From: RYN-230 sp963717125
Lineage (GTDB): Bacteria; Actinomycetota; Actinomycetes; Streptosporangiales; Streptosporangiaceae
Length of the DNA: 64,000 bases
Direction of reading: 5' to 3'
NCBI GenBank assembly: GCA_963717125.1
Contig: CAVQVG010000007.1
Span: forward strand, 1,054,001 to 1,118,000
Shown in pieces: positions 49,999 through 58,442 of this stretch. The position numbers were made by a program, and so were the translations under genes. Within the stretch, counting starts at the first letter, position 1; the number at the start of each line of letters is the position of its first letter. The notes under the pieces are model-generated. The model was not told the DNA's origin and ran no database searches. It saw nothing but the letters and a program-made list of their open reading frames with translations.

Positions 49999-50799
49999 AT
50001 GGCCGCAGTACCGGTCGCCACCGACCGCGACTACCCGCTGATGATCGCGGAGATCAACCACGTCGAGCCCGCGCCGCGCCGGGTGCGGGCCATGCTGGGC
50101 GGGGAGCAGATCTTCGATACCACCCGGGCGCGGTATGTGTGGGAATGGCCGTACTACCCGCAGTACTACATCCCGGCCGAGGACATCGACCCGCGTTTCC
50201 TGGTGGATGAACACCACGAGCAGCACCTGGGCCAGGGCACGGCACGCCGCCACGGCCTGCGCACGGGCAGCCTGGACCGGCCGGGCACCGTGCGGGTCTT
50301 CGGCGCCGGCGCGATCGACGGGGTGGCCGGCACGGCCCGCTTCGACTGGGCCGCGCTCGATGCCTGGTATGAGGAGGACGAGCAGGTCTTCGTCCATCCC
50401 CGCAATCCATATGTCCGCGTCAACGCACTTCGCTCGCACCGCCACGTCCGGGTTTCACTCGACGGGGTCACGCTGGCCGAGACGACCACGCCGGTGCTGG
50501 TGTTCGAGACCGGCCTGCCCACCCGCTACTACTTCGATCGCACCGATGCCGACTTCGCCCATCTCGTGCCCACCGGCACCCAGACAGCCTGCCCGTACAA
50601 GGGCGTCACCAGCGGCTACTGGTCGGTGCGAACCGGTGACACGGTGCGCGAGGGCCACCAGGACCTTGCGTGGGCCTACGACTACCCGACCCGCCAGCTG
50701 CAGCCCATCGCCGGCCTGGTCGCCTTCTACAACGAAAAGACCGACATCGACGTCAACGGCCTCCGGCTGTCGCGGGCCCGAACCCACTTCTTCAAATGA
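49999..50799 (+). CDS. DUF427-domain protein
   Basis: 266 residues, ATG 6 bp after the SDR remnant, with GTGAGG upstream. It contains two DUF427-type beta units. The first is degenerate (VRAMLGGEQIFDTTRARYVWEWPYYPQYYIP). The second is typical: HRHVRVSLDGVTLAETTTP, VFETGLPTRYYF, TQTACPYKGVTSGYWSV and WAYDYPTRQLQPIAGLVAFYNEKTDI. The family is widespread in actinomycetes with no established reaction. Its position among redox genes, right behind a peroxiredoxin, hints at a detoxification role. Confidence 0.9.
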   Translation: MAAVPVATDRDYPLMIAEINHVEPAPRRVRAMLGGEQIFDTTRARYVWEWPYYPQYYIPAEDIDPRFLVDEHHEQHLGQGTARRHGLRTGSLDRPGTVRVFGAGAIDGVAGTARFDWAALDAWYEEDEQVFVHPRNPYVRVNALRSHRHVRVSLDGVTLAETTTPVLVFETGLPTRYYFDRTDADFAHLVPTGTQTACPYKGVTSGYWSVRTGDTVREGHQDLAWAYDYPTRQLQPIAGLVAFYNEKTDIDVNGLRLSRARTHFFK

Positions 50800-51272
50800 C
50801 CACCACGATCGCAATGCGGCCGGCAAGCTAGCGCACCATCTGCGCGAGCTTCTGCTCCGGCTGTTGACCGTCCACGTCAGTGCGCCGGCCGGTACCTGCT
50901 CCCGTCGGCATGAGTTTGGGGACTGAGACTGACTGGGAGGTATCAGGACCTCTGGATGGGGCCGACGTGCGGACACATTCATGCTGGGTCCCCCGCCTAC
51001 CAGAGGAACATCCAACACCACATTCATGGATCGGGAACGGGAAAATCGTGGAGACCACTCCAGGCGGCGCCCAAGTCGCCATCCGGCTCCTCGAGCGCAT
51101 CCGGGAGCCTGGCCGGCGCCGGGGCCCTGTTCGGGCTGGCCGGCGCCGCCGGTGCCGTCTGTTAATCGGTGCGCCACGCGCGTGCCGGGTGAGCGGAATG
51201 TTCACCGCGGCTGGCCGGTAAGACTTGCCTGCGGTCAGGCGCCAATAGGTTGTGTCTATTTCCTCGAACGAC
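50800..51272. other. Intergenic stretch with no recognised gene
   Basis: About 470 bp. Frames on both strands are short and without domains. It contains the 8-mer GGTAAGAC (51217-51224), which also lies upstream of two other redox units (48468-48475 and 58360-58367). Confidence 0.45.
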
Positions 51273-51436
51273 ATGGACGGTAAAACCGCCCTGGTGACGG
51301 GGGGCGGTAGATGTGCCGATCAATAACGCCCCGGTGGTCGCGCCTCTAGGAGCCAGCCCGGGCATCGAGCGGGCGCAGTGGGCGGCGGCGATCGGTGTCA
51401 GTGACGTCGCCGTCGCGAACCTGAGCTTCCTGCCGA
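51273..51436 (+). pseudogene. Short-chain dehydrogenase copy C, mostly deleted
   Basis: The ATG at 51273 begins MDGKTALVTGGGR, the SDR N-terminus. Within 40 bp, in another frame, it jumps to INNAPVVAPLGASPGIERAQ and WAAAIGVSDVAVANLSFLP, the NNA motif and following helix. Nothing of the active site or C-terminus follows. The second piece is in frame with the next gene, which makes a false longer frame from 51313. Confidence 0.78.
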
Positions 51437-51510
51437 GGAGTGACCCGGCGGACTGTTTGCGGGCTGATCAGGCGCCGCTGGTACCACACCTTCGATGGTT
51501 GGAGATCGCG

Positions 51511-52005
51511 ATGGCCCTGCTCAGCCCCGGAGACCAGTTCCCGGTTCTGTCCCTGACGCCGCCTGGCGGTGAGATCCTCGCCCTGCCCGGCGCGCTGGCT
51601 GGCGGGTTCGGTGTGGTGCTGTTCTACCGCGGGTCGTGGTGCCCGTACTGCAACGCCCAGCTCCGGGCGTTCCAGCGCGCCACCGCTGGCCTGGCCGAGG
51701 TCGGCGCCAGGGTGGTGGCGTTGTCTGTTGACGACGAGGCCACCAGCCGGGAACTGATCGCCAGGCACGGCCTGACGTTCCCGGTGGGGCATAGCGCCGA
51801 TGCCCGCGCGATCGCCCAGGCGACCGGGGCTTTTCTCAACGAGGACCCGCTGTATGTGCAGTCGACCGGGTTCGTCCTGGACCCGGCCGGGCGGGTGGTG
51901 GTCAGCGTCTACTCCAGCGGCGCCATCGGCCGACTCGTCCCCGAAGACGTCGTCGGTCTGATCCGCTACCTGCGCGAGCACGCCGAATCAGCGACGTCGG
52001 CGTGA
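51511..52005 (+). CDS. Peroxiredoxin-like thioredoxin-fold protein
   Basis: 164 residues from the ATG at 51511 (GGAG upstream); the in-frame extension from 51313 is SDR debris. The CxxC active site is YRGSWCPYCNAQ with Cys44 and Cys47. It is closely paralogous to the protein at 58443-58934: both share LRAFQRA, LTFPVG and the C-terminal VVSVYSSGAIGRLVP. It is followed 16 bp later by a DsbA-like gene, an arrangement repeated in vestigial form after the paralogue. Confidence 0.92.
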   Translation: MALLSPGDQFPVLSLTPPGGEILALPGALAGGFGVVLFYRGSWCPYCNAQLRAFQRATAGLAEVGARVVALSVDDEATSRELIARHGLTFPVGHSADARAIAQATGAFLNEDPLYVQSTGFVLDPAGRVVVSVYSSGAIGRLVPEDVVGLIRYLREHAESATSA

Positions 52006-52021
52006 GAAGGAGAATCGGTAT

Positions 52022-52746
52022 ATGAATGACGCGGATGTCCATTTTTACTTCGATCCGGTGTGCCCGTTCGCGTGGATGACCAGCAAGTGGGTGCGGATCG
52101 TGCAGGCCCAGCGCGACTACGCGGTCAACTGGCGGTTCATCTCGCTGCGGATGATCAATGCGGCGGTGGACTACGGCAGCCATTTCCCGCCGGGATACGA
52201 GGCGGGTCACACCGCGGGGCTGAGACTGCTGCGCGTCGCCGCCCGGACCAGGGCCGAACATGGCCGCGCCGTGGTCGGGCCGCTTTATGCGGCGATCGGG
52301 GCCCGGGTCTTCGACACTGCCGCGGACTCCGATCAGGCCGATGGCGGCTATCGCGGCACGCGGGCCTTTCTCGAGCGGCCCTGGCCGAGGCCGGTCTGCC
52401 GACTGAGCTGGCCGATGCGCTGGACGACACCTCGTTCGACGCGGAGATACGGCGCGAGACGGACGAAGCCTTCGCGCTGACCGGCAAGGACGTCGGGACG
52501 CCGATCATCCAGTTCCAGCCGCCGGCCGGCGTGGCGTTCTTCGGCCCGGTGATCAGCCGCCTGCCCAGCGAGACCGAGGCGGGTCCGCTGTGGGACAACG
52601 TGCTGGGCCTGGCCAGCTTCCCGGGCTTCGCCGAGCTCAAGCGCAGCCTGCGCGAGCGCCCGCAGCTACGCAGCTTCGGGGTGGAACCCGGCCAGGTCGG
52701 CGTTGAGGAGGACTGGCACGGCGGCAGCCGGCGCACCAGGAAATAG
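52022..52746 (+). pseudogene. DsbA-family mycothiol-dependent nitroreductase-like protein (Rv2466c type), frameshifted
   Basis: ATG at 52022. The N-terminal thioredoxin motif is DPVCPFAWMTSKWV, with one active-site cysteine where CPxC is found in Rv2466c of M. tuberculosis. VNWRFISLRMIN follows. Near 52375 the frame breaks within the helix FLERALAEAGLP. The rest (DVGTPIIQFQPPAGVAFFGP, VISRLPSETEAGPLWD, FPGFAELKR) is intact in another frame up to TAG 52746. A single-base change would repair it. Rv2466c uses mycothiol to reduce nitro compounds, which fits the mycothiol-type enzyme encoded next. Confidence 0.82.
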
Positions 52747-52771
52747 CGCCTGGCTCGTGGACGCGCCACGC

Positions 52772-53404
52772 ATGGATGCCCGACTCTGTCCCATGGAGGA
52801 TGCTGCACTACTGCATGCGGCTGCGGATGACGGTCGCTCGCTGCTGGCCGCGGCCCAGACCGACTGGGGCCGGGCGGTGCCCCACTGCCCCGACTGGGAT
52901 GCCGCCGGACTGGTCCGCCACATGGGCAGCATCCTTATGTGGATGGGCGCCATCGTCACATCCTCCGAACGCGTCAGCCGGCGTACGCTCGCCCCCGGCC
53001 CAGGGGATCCCGCTGAGCTACCGCGCTGGTATCTCGCCAGCCTCGACCGAACCCTTGACCTGCTTGGCTCCGCCGACCCCGGCTCTGAGACATGGACCTT
53101 CTCCAGTACGGGGGACCGGCGTGTGGGCTGGTGGAACCGGCGTCTCGCGGTCGAGCTGGCCATCCACCGCTGGGATGCGGAGCACGCAGCCGCTGCCGAT
53201 GGCGGGCCACCACCCAGTCCCCTGGACGGCGATGTCGCCGCCGCGGGTATCGAGGAGTTCATGATCGAGTTCCTGCCCGGCCTGCTGGCCCCGGAGACCC
53301 GCTCTGACCTTCTCCTCTGGCTGACGAACCGAAGCTCACCGGGCTCTATGGAAGTCTTTGGCCGCCGGGAGCTCCTTGACTCCTGGAAGCAGCTCAGGCG
53401 CTAA
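52772..53404 (+). CDS. Maleylpyruvate isomerase-family, probably mycothiol-dependent enzyme
   Basis: 210 residues from the ATG at 52772; other starts at 52703 or 52793 are possible and none has a clear ribosome site. It has a DinB-like four-helix core: LLAAAQTDWGRAVPHCPDWDAAGLVRHMGSILMW supplies the first metal histidine, and VELAIHRWDAEHAA the HxxxD-type second site. A C-terminal MDMPI domain follows (EFMIEFLPGLL). The family transfers or isomerises with mycothiol and zinc. It lies directly after the DsbA/nitroreductase-like gene. Confidence 0.85.
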   Translation: MDARLCPMEDAALLHAAADDGRSLLAAAQTDWGRAVPHCPDWDAAGLVRHMGSILMWMGAIVTSSERVSRRTLAPGPGDPAELPRWYLASLDRTLDLLGSADPGSETWTFSSTGDRRVGWWNRRLAVELAIHRWDAEHAAAADGGPPPSPLDGDVAAAGIEEFMIEFLPGLLAPETRSDLLLWLTNRSSPGSMEVFGRRELLDSWKQLRR

Positions 53405-53454
53405 GGGCGGCGGACTTCCTGGACTCGTCTAGCTCCCGGCTCAAGCTGGGCGGG

Positions 53455-53751
53455 TTACTTGGCGGCGAGGATGTCGGTCATCCGGATGTCCGGGTCCTTG
53501 GCCAGCAGGCCGGGACCGCTCTGGCCGAGCGCGGCGGCGATCGGGCCGTTCAGGTGGGCCTGCCGCCCGTCCTCGCCGGCGAACGTGTCGAAAATGCCGT
53601 AGGTGGTGTCGCTGAGCTTGAAGGCGTACCAGGTGATCGTGCCCGGTTCGGCTACGGCCAGCGGCTGGGCCTTGGCCAGGAAGGCACCGAGCTCGTCTGC
53701 CTTGCCCGGCTTGGCCTCCAGGATGACCAGGAGTCCTCGGTCGACGCTCAT
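53455..53751 (-). CDS. Antibiotic biosynthesis monooxygenase (ABM)-domain protein
   Basis: 98 residues from the ATG at 53751 (GAGAGGATCTTTC upstream); the frame extends upstream as the shadow of the divergent regulator. It is a ferredoxin-like ABM fold: LLVILEAKPGKADELGAFL, EPGTITWYAFKLSDTTYGIFDTF and AGEDGRQAHLNGPIAAAL. Such proteins are cofactor-free monooxygenases of quinols or anthrones, or simply dimeric binding proteins. It diverges from the GlxA-type regulator, its likely controller. Confidence 0.9.
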   Translation of the reverse strand: MSVDRGLLVILEAKPGKADELGAFLAKAQPLAVAEPGTITWYAFKLSDTTYGIFDTFAGEDGRQAHLNGPIAAALGQSGPGLLAKDPDIRMTDILAAK

Positions 53752-53844
53752 GAAAGATCCTCTCGTTGGGTCCGCGACTAACGTTAGGCGTGGCCGGAAG
53801 CATGTGAAAGTGGCGGACCCGACGCGAATGATACTGTTCCCGAC

Positions 53845-54816
53845 ATGCATATCGCCGTGCTCGCCGTGCCGGACCTGTTCGACTCCGGGCTGAGCGCCGT
53901 GCTGGACGTGCTGGCCACCGCGAACGCCCTCCGCGAGGAGGTGGCCGCCTCCGTGCTCCCGTTCGAGGTCACGGTGGCCGGCACCGGAGCCTCGGCGCGG
54001 ACGGGGCATGGGCTACGCCTAGCCACCACGCCGCTGACGGAGCTGGACACCGTCCCGGATCTGCTGGTCGTGCCGGCGGTGGCCTGCGGGTTCAAGGCGC
54101 CGCGGCAGGTGGTGGACATGGTGCGGGACCATCCCGTGCTGGCTCACGTCGCAGCGCTGCATACGGCTGGCAGTGCCCTGGCGGCGGCGTGCACCGGGAC
54201 GTTCTTCCTGGCCGAGGCGGGCGTGCTCGACGGCCTGTTGGCCACCACCAGCTGGTGGCTGGGCCCGGCGTTCCGCCGTCGCTACACCGCCGTGCGGCTC
54301 GACGACAGCCGGACGCTAGCCCGCGACGGCCGGGTCACCACTGCGGGCGCCGCGTTCGCGCACATCGATCTGGCCCTGTCGATCGTGGCCCAGGAGAGCC
54401 CCGCGCTGGCCGAGATGGTGGCCCGTTACCTGCTGATCGGCGACCGCCCGTCCCAGGCCGTCTTCGCTGTCCCGTCGCACCTGGCCGGCACCGACCCGAC
54501 GGTGACCGGTTTCGAACGGTGGGTCCGCGGCCACGTCGCCGAACCGTTGCAGATCAGCGGGGTGGCCGCCGCGATCGGCGTCAGCGAACGCACCCTGCAG
54601 CGCACCACCGCGGCCGTGCTCGGCATGTCACCGATCGACTTCCTCCACGAGATCCGGCTGGATGAGGCGACCTTCCTGCTCCGCACGACCAGCCAGACAG
54701 TCAACGCCGTCGCCGCGGCGGTCGGCTACAAGAACACCAGCACCCTGCGCGCCCTGGTCCGGCGGCGGCGCGGCACCACCATCAGCGCGCTGCGCCAAGT
54801 CCGCCGCGGCCACTGA
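53845..54816 (+). CDS. GlxA-family transcriptional regulator (DJ-1/PfpI plus AraC HTH)
   Basis: 323 residues, ATG at 53845. The N-terminal DJ-1/PfpI-like domain has IAVLAVPDLFDSGLSAVLDVLATAN and the elbow region ALAAACTGTFFLAEAG with the nucleophile-like Cys. A C-terminal AraC pair of HTH motifs follows: LQISGVAAAIGVSERTLQR and VNAVAAAVGYKNTSTLRALVRR. These regulators usually sense small metabolites or reactive carbonyls. It is transcribed away from the ABM gene, only 93 bp apart, so it probably controls that gene and itself. Confidence 0.93.
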   Translation: MHIAVLAVPDLFDSGLSAVLDVLATANALREEVAASVLPFEVTVAGTGASARTGHGLRLATTPLTELDTVPDLLVVPAVACGFKAPRQVVDMVRDHPVLAHVAALHTAGSALAAACTGTFFLAEAGVLDGLLATTSWWLGPAFRRRYTAVRLDDSRTLARDGRVTTAGAAFAHIDLALSIVAQESPALAEMVARYLLIGDRPSQAVFAVPSHLAGTDPTVTGFERWVRGHVAEPLQISGVAAAIGVSERTLQRTTAAVLGMSPIDFLHEIRLDEATFLLRTTSQTVNAVAAAVGYKNTSTLRALVRRRRGTTISALRQVRRGH

Positions 54817-55097
54817 CCAGTCGGCGGCGACCACCCCGTTCGCCTCGGCGGCGATCATCACGGCCAGGACAGTATCCAGTGCCGGTGGGACAGCGCAGAC
54901 CGAGATGATGACAGCCAGGCGCCCCGCCGGGCCAGCGTTCCCGGGTTCCCGCTCCACCTAGCGCGTCATCGCCTCACGGTAAGCCCGTTCCTCAGGCAGT
55001 TCCCGCGGGCGCCCTCGTTGGTTGAAGGCTTTGCAGTTCAACCCAAGCGACGAAGATATCGAGCTAGAAATCCCCGACGAAGAAGGTGGTGCGGAGG
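54817..55097. other. Intergenic stretch
   Basis: No gene supported. A short acidic open segment (LQFNPSDEDIELEIPDEEGG, ending TGA near 55120) precedes the XRE remnant and may be the tail of a lost gene. Confidence 0.35.
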
Positions 55098-55240
55098 ATG
55101 CTGGCGACCTCACCGGGTGAACGAGTGCGAACCCTTCGCGAACTGCTCGGCCTGACTCAGGTCAGGCTGGCAGAGATCGCAAACGTCAACCAAAGCTGAC
55201 TCCGATCTGCCTTCATTAACGGCGAACAGGCGGCGCGAGA
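55098..55240 (+). pseudogene. XRE-family helix-turn-helix regulator, nonsense remnant
   Basis: The ATG at 55098 gives MLATSPGERVRTLRELLGLT and QVRLAEIANVNQS, a clear XRE HTH N-terminus. It stops at TGA 55197-55199 where a Trp codon is expected after QS. The reading continues as LRSAFINGEQAAR. After that the similarity is lost. It is a truncated, nonsense-mutated regulator. Confidence 0.6.
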
Positions 55241-55744
55241 TCGAGCCGCGCGGTCAGCACAAGCCAGGTGATCGATCCCACGGCCAGCGCCGGAACAGCA
55301 AGATCACCCGCCGCCGCAAACTGCGGCCCATCCCTGCCGCCAGTCAGGCACTCCTCGCCCCCGGGCTCGCCGCGTTCGGCAAGATCACCATGGGCTACAT
55401 GCTGATCCTCATGCTCTGATCAGTCCCGCAGCAGTTCCCGGGCCCGGCCGATAGTCGCGGGCGGAGGCCTTGGCGGCGGTAGCGGGCTGGCTTAGCCAGA
55501 CGCGAAGGGTCAAAGCAGTTCGATCCGGGGGAAGGTACGTCTGGCTACGATGCCGATCACATGCGGGCACTGGGGGAGAAGTGCATTACTCATCTAGGCC
55601 GGTGGGTCGCTGCGCGCAGCCAGGCGGTTAGCGTCGCGCCGGGATTCCTCAAGCCTGTCACCATGGACGCCTGCCTGCCGGCAGGGCGCTCCCGGCCACC
55701 CGGAAGAGTCCACTGGGTCACCCCGAACCGGACGGGGTACTTTC
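55241..55744. other. Intergenic stretch upstream of sigma factor copy B
   Basis: About 500 bp without a recognised gene. A short frame ending LAAFGKITMGYMLILML near 55419 looks like a hydrophobic C-terminal remnant but is not identified. The promoter of the sigma gene is presumably in the last 100 bp. Confidence 0.4.
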
Positions 55745-56437
55745 GTGCGGGCAGAATCCTGTGATCCCGGCGGTAGCCTGTCCGGTGTGGAACGCGCCAG
55801 GGTTGCGGTTGCGGACCTGGATGAGGAGTCGGCGGTCTGGCTGCGCCGCCTGGGCGGCGGTGGCGGGGAGCGGCAGGCGGCTGAGCGTGAGCTGCACGCG
55901 AGGCTGGTCCGCATCGCGCTGGCCGAAGTCTTGCGCCGGTCGGCCGGCACTCCGGTGACCGGCCCGGAGCTCGGCGACGTCGCGTGCCAGGCCGCTGGTG
56001 ACGCCATGCTTGCGGTCCTGGCCAAGCTCGGTGAGTTCCGTGGCGAGAGCCGGTTCATCACGTGGGCGTACCGGTTCGTCATCTTGGAGGTGTCCAGCAA
56101 GCTCGGCAGGCACTACTGGCGCAACCCGCCGGTCGCGCTGGACGCCGGTCAGTGGGAGCGGCTTCCCGGCCGGCTCGGGATCGATCCGGCGCGGCAGGCG
56201 GAGGCGGCGGGCCTCCTGACGGAGGTGCGGCGGGTCGTCGAGGAGGAGCTGGCCAGCCATCAGCGGCGGGTCTTCGTGGCGATCGCGGTGGACGGGATAC
56301 CGCTGGATGCGCTGGCCGCCGAGCTGGGCGTGCGGCGTAACGCCATTTACAAGGTGATTTTCGACGCGCGGCGTCAGATCCGCCGGGCGCTGGTCGCTAA
56401 CGGGTACCTGGATGAGCCGGGGTTGGAGCGGCGATGA
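55745..56437 (+). CDS. ECF-type sigma factor, copy B
   Basis: 230 residues, GTG at 55745 (a GTG at 55787 is also possible; neither has a clear ribosome site). Region 2 contains FRGESRFITWAYRFVI and EVSSKLGRHYWRNPP, nearly identical to copy A. Region 4 has HQRRVFVAIAVDGIPLDALA and LGVRRNAIYKVIFDARRQI. It is followed by a zinc-finger gene with a 4-bp overlap. Paralogy and outward orientation relative to copy A are discussed in the findings. Confidence 0.9.
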   Translation: MRAESCDPGGSLSGVERARVAVADLDEESAVWLRRLGGGGGERQAAERELHARLVRIALAEVLRRSAGTPVTGPELGDVACQAAGDAMLAVLAKLGEFRGESRFITWAYRFVILEVSSKLGRHYWRNPPVALDAGQWERLPGRLGIDPARQAEAAGLLTEVRRVVEEELASHQRRVFVAIAVDGIPLDALAAELGVRRNAIYKVIFDARRQIRRALVANGYLDEPGLERR

Positions 56438-56649
56438 GTGAGCGGGGCAGGCTGGAGCGGTTCCTGCGGACCGACCCGCGCGACGCCGGCTGCGACGAGG
56501 CGCTGGCCGTCCTGCATATCTACGTCAACCTGGTGGCTGCCGGCGAGGACGCGGCCGGGCGCTATCCCGGGGTCGCCGCTCACTTGCTGGCCTGCGGTCC
56601 GTGCGATGAGGACTTCACCGGGCTCCTCATGGCGGTCACCAGTGGCTAG
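56434..56649 (+). CDS. Small zinc-finger anti-sigma-like protein, copy B
   Basis: 71 residues, ATG overlapping the sigma stop. LERFLRTDPRDAGCDEALAV at the N-terminus matches copy A. The HxxxCxxC motif is in HLLACGPCDEDF. It is soluble, with no membrane helix. Its stop overlaps the start of the dehalogenase gene. Confidence 0.85.
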   Translation: MSERGRLERFLRTDPRDAGCDEALAVLHIYVNLVAAGEDAAGRYPGVAAHLLACGPCDEDFTGLLMAVTSG

Positions 56650-57352
56650 CGCGGCGGATAACCCGGCAGGCGCGGCGGGCGGCCGCGAGGTACTGGCGTT
56701 CGACCTGTACGGGACGCTGGTTGACCCGATCGCCATCTCCACCGGCCTCGGCCAGGTTCTCGGCGGCTGTGACGGCCGCGAGGCGGCCAGGCTGTGGCGG
56801 CTGAAGCAGCTGGAATACTCTTTCCGGCTCACGGCGATGGGCCAGTATGAGGACTTCCGCTGGGTGACGTCACGCGCGCTTGACTTCGCCCTCATCTCCA
56901 TCGGGGCAGACCTGCCGGACGGGCAGGCCCAGCGGCTAGTCGAGCTCTATGACCATCTGCGGCCGTTCCCCGACGCCGTCCCCGCCCTGCGGGCGCTGGC
57001 CAGCCTGGGGTATGAGCTCGCGGTGCTTTCCAACGGGACCGCGGCCATGATCAGGAACTGCCTTGATAACAGCGGTCTTGGGGGGTTCTTCGCCGAGCGG
57101 ATCAGCGTCGATGAGGTCCGCGTGTTCAAGCCGTCGCCCGTGGTGTACCGGCACGCGGCCGGGCGGCTTTCCCGGCCGATCGGGCAGCTTCGGCTCGTCA
57201 CCAGCAACGCGTTCGACAGTGCCGGGGCCGCCGCGGCCGGGATGCGCACGGCCTGGGTGAACCGCTCCGCCGCCCCGTTCGACACGATCGGCGTGCAGCC
57301 AGACCTCACCGTGCCCGGCCTCGGCCTCCTGCCTGCGGCGCTGGGCGGCTGA
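56642..57352 (+). CDS. HAD-superfamily haloacid dehalogenase type II-like hydrolase
   Basis: 236 residues from the GTG at 56642, overlapping the zinc-finger stop by 8 bp. The nucleophile is Asp21 in FDLYGTLVDP. Motif II is in LAVLSNGT, motif III Lys in VFKPSPVVY, and motif IV is represented by LVTSNAFDSAGAAAAGM. The cap-domain segment YEDFRWVTSRALDFAL is like that of L-2-haloacid dehalogenases. It could hydrolyse 2-haloacids or a phosphate ester. It is coupled to the sigma pair, so it may be part of that regulon. Confidence 0.9.
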   Translation: MASAADNPAGAAGGREVLAFDLYGTLVDPIAISTGLGQVLGGCDGREAARLWRLKQLEYSFRLTAMGQYEDFRWVTSRALDFALISIGADLPDGQAQRLVELYDHLRPFPDAVPALRALASLGYELAVLSNGTAAMIRNCLDNSGLGGFFAERISVDEVRVFKPSPVVYRHAAGRLSRPIGQLRLVTSNAFDSAGAAAAGMRTAWVNRSAAPFDTIGVQPDLTVPGLGLLPAALGG

Positions 57353-57440
57353 CGGGACTAGGGCCAGGCGGCGCCGCTCCAGCCCGCCGATGTCATCGCC
57401 GTCAGGTAATGGGGCAGCATACGCACGGTCCGGCCGGGCA

Positions 57441-58220
57441 TCAGGCGCCGGCGCGGGCGGTGCTGACATCCCAGATGGCCCCGGTGTCTTCGCTGGCCAG
57501 ATGGGTGAGCAGCGCCGCAGCGGAGTGCGCCGGGGTGATCAAAGAGCCGCCGGCGAAATTCCTGTTGAACCGCTCGTGCAGGCCGGCGCCGATGCGCTCG
57601 GGGTCCTGCCGGCGGATCCAGGCCTGCATGGCAGTGTCGACCCCGCCCGGCCGGTAGGCGTTGACGGTCACACCGGTGCCGGACAGCTCGGCGGCCAGGT
57701 TCACGGTGTGCGCCTCGAGCGCGGCCTTCGTGGTGGCGTAGGCGTTCCCGCGGACCATGCCTTCCGGGTGGGCGGCGATCCCGCTGGAGATGTTGACGAC
57801 GCGGCCCCAGCCGGCGCCGAGCATGCCGGGCAGGACCGCGGCGGTCAGCGCGGCCGGCGCGACGACGTTGATCTCGAAGGCCAGGCGCAAGTCCGCCGCC
57901 GCGATGCCGGCGGTAGCGCCTAGCGGCTCGACGGTGGCCGCGTTGTTGACCAGGATATCGACGCGGCCCGCCGTGAGCACGGCCGCCGCCGCCTGGCCGC
58001 GCTGCTCCCCGTCGGCCAGGTCGGCCGGCACCACGCGGATCCGCCCGGCAGGTACGCCCTGTTCCCGCAGCCGGGCGCGGGTTTCGCCCAGCTGGCCTGT
58101 GCTGCGCGCGAGCAGGACCACGCGGGCGCCCGCGCCACCCAGCCTGAGCGCGACGGCGCGGCCGATGCCACGCCCGGCCCCCGTGATCAGCGCAGTCTTG
58201 CCAGCGAAGTCAGTTGCCAC
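57441..58220 (-). CDS. Short-chain dehydrogenase/reductase, intact copy
   Basis: 259 residues from the GTG at 58220 (GAGGAGACCGCA upstream); the frame extends to 58358 without need. The nucleotide motif is TGAGRGIGRA, then NNAATVEPLG (NNAG-type), INVVAPAALTAAVLPGM, the catalytic region RVVNISSGIAAHPEG with Ser, and YATTKAALEAH for Tyr and Lys. This is the only complete one of four related copies in the island. It lies back to back with the peroxiredoxin at 58443. Substrate unknown. Confidence 0.92.
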   Translation of the reverse strand: MATDFAGKTALITGAGRGIGRAVALRLGGAGARVVLLARSTGQLGETRARLREQGVPAGRIRVVPADLADGEQRGQAAAAVLTAGRVDILVNNAATVEPLGATAGIAAADLRLAFEINVVAPAALTAAVLPGMLGAGWGRVVNISSGIAAHPEGMVRGNAYATTKAALEAHTVNLAAELSGTGVTVNAYRPGGVDTAMQAWIRRQDPERIGAGLHERFNRNFAGGSLITPAHSAAALLTHLASEDTGAIWDVSTARAGA

Positions 58221-58442
58221 TGCGGTCTCCTCAACGGTTGACGGTGCGAGCGGGACGGCAGGCAACCACGGGTGACCGTTCCGCTGAATGCCCCCGAACT
58301 TCCAGTTAGCGGCGCACGGCGGCGATCTCTTACCAGGCGCACGCCCGCGTAAACCCACCGGTAAGACCTGGGAGGGAGGCGACGCTTACTTACCGGGCAG
58401 TCCCGTCCGGCACCGTCCCGGCAACCGTGCAGGAGAACCGCA

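Noticed and set aside
51313..52005. A 230-residue peroxiredoxin with an N-terminal extension
   Set aside because: The extension is an SDR fragment; the ATG at 51511 has a ribosome site and aligns with the paralogue start.
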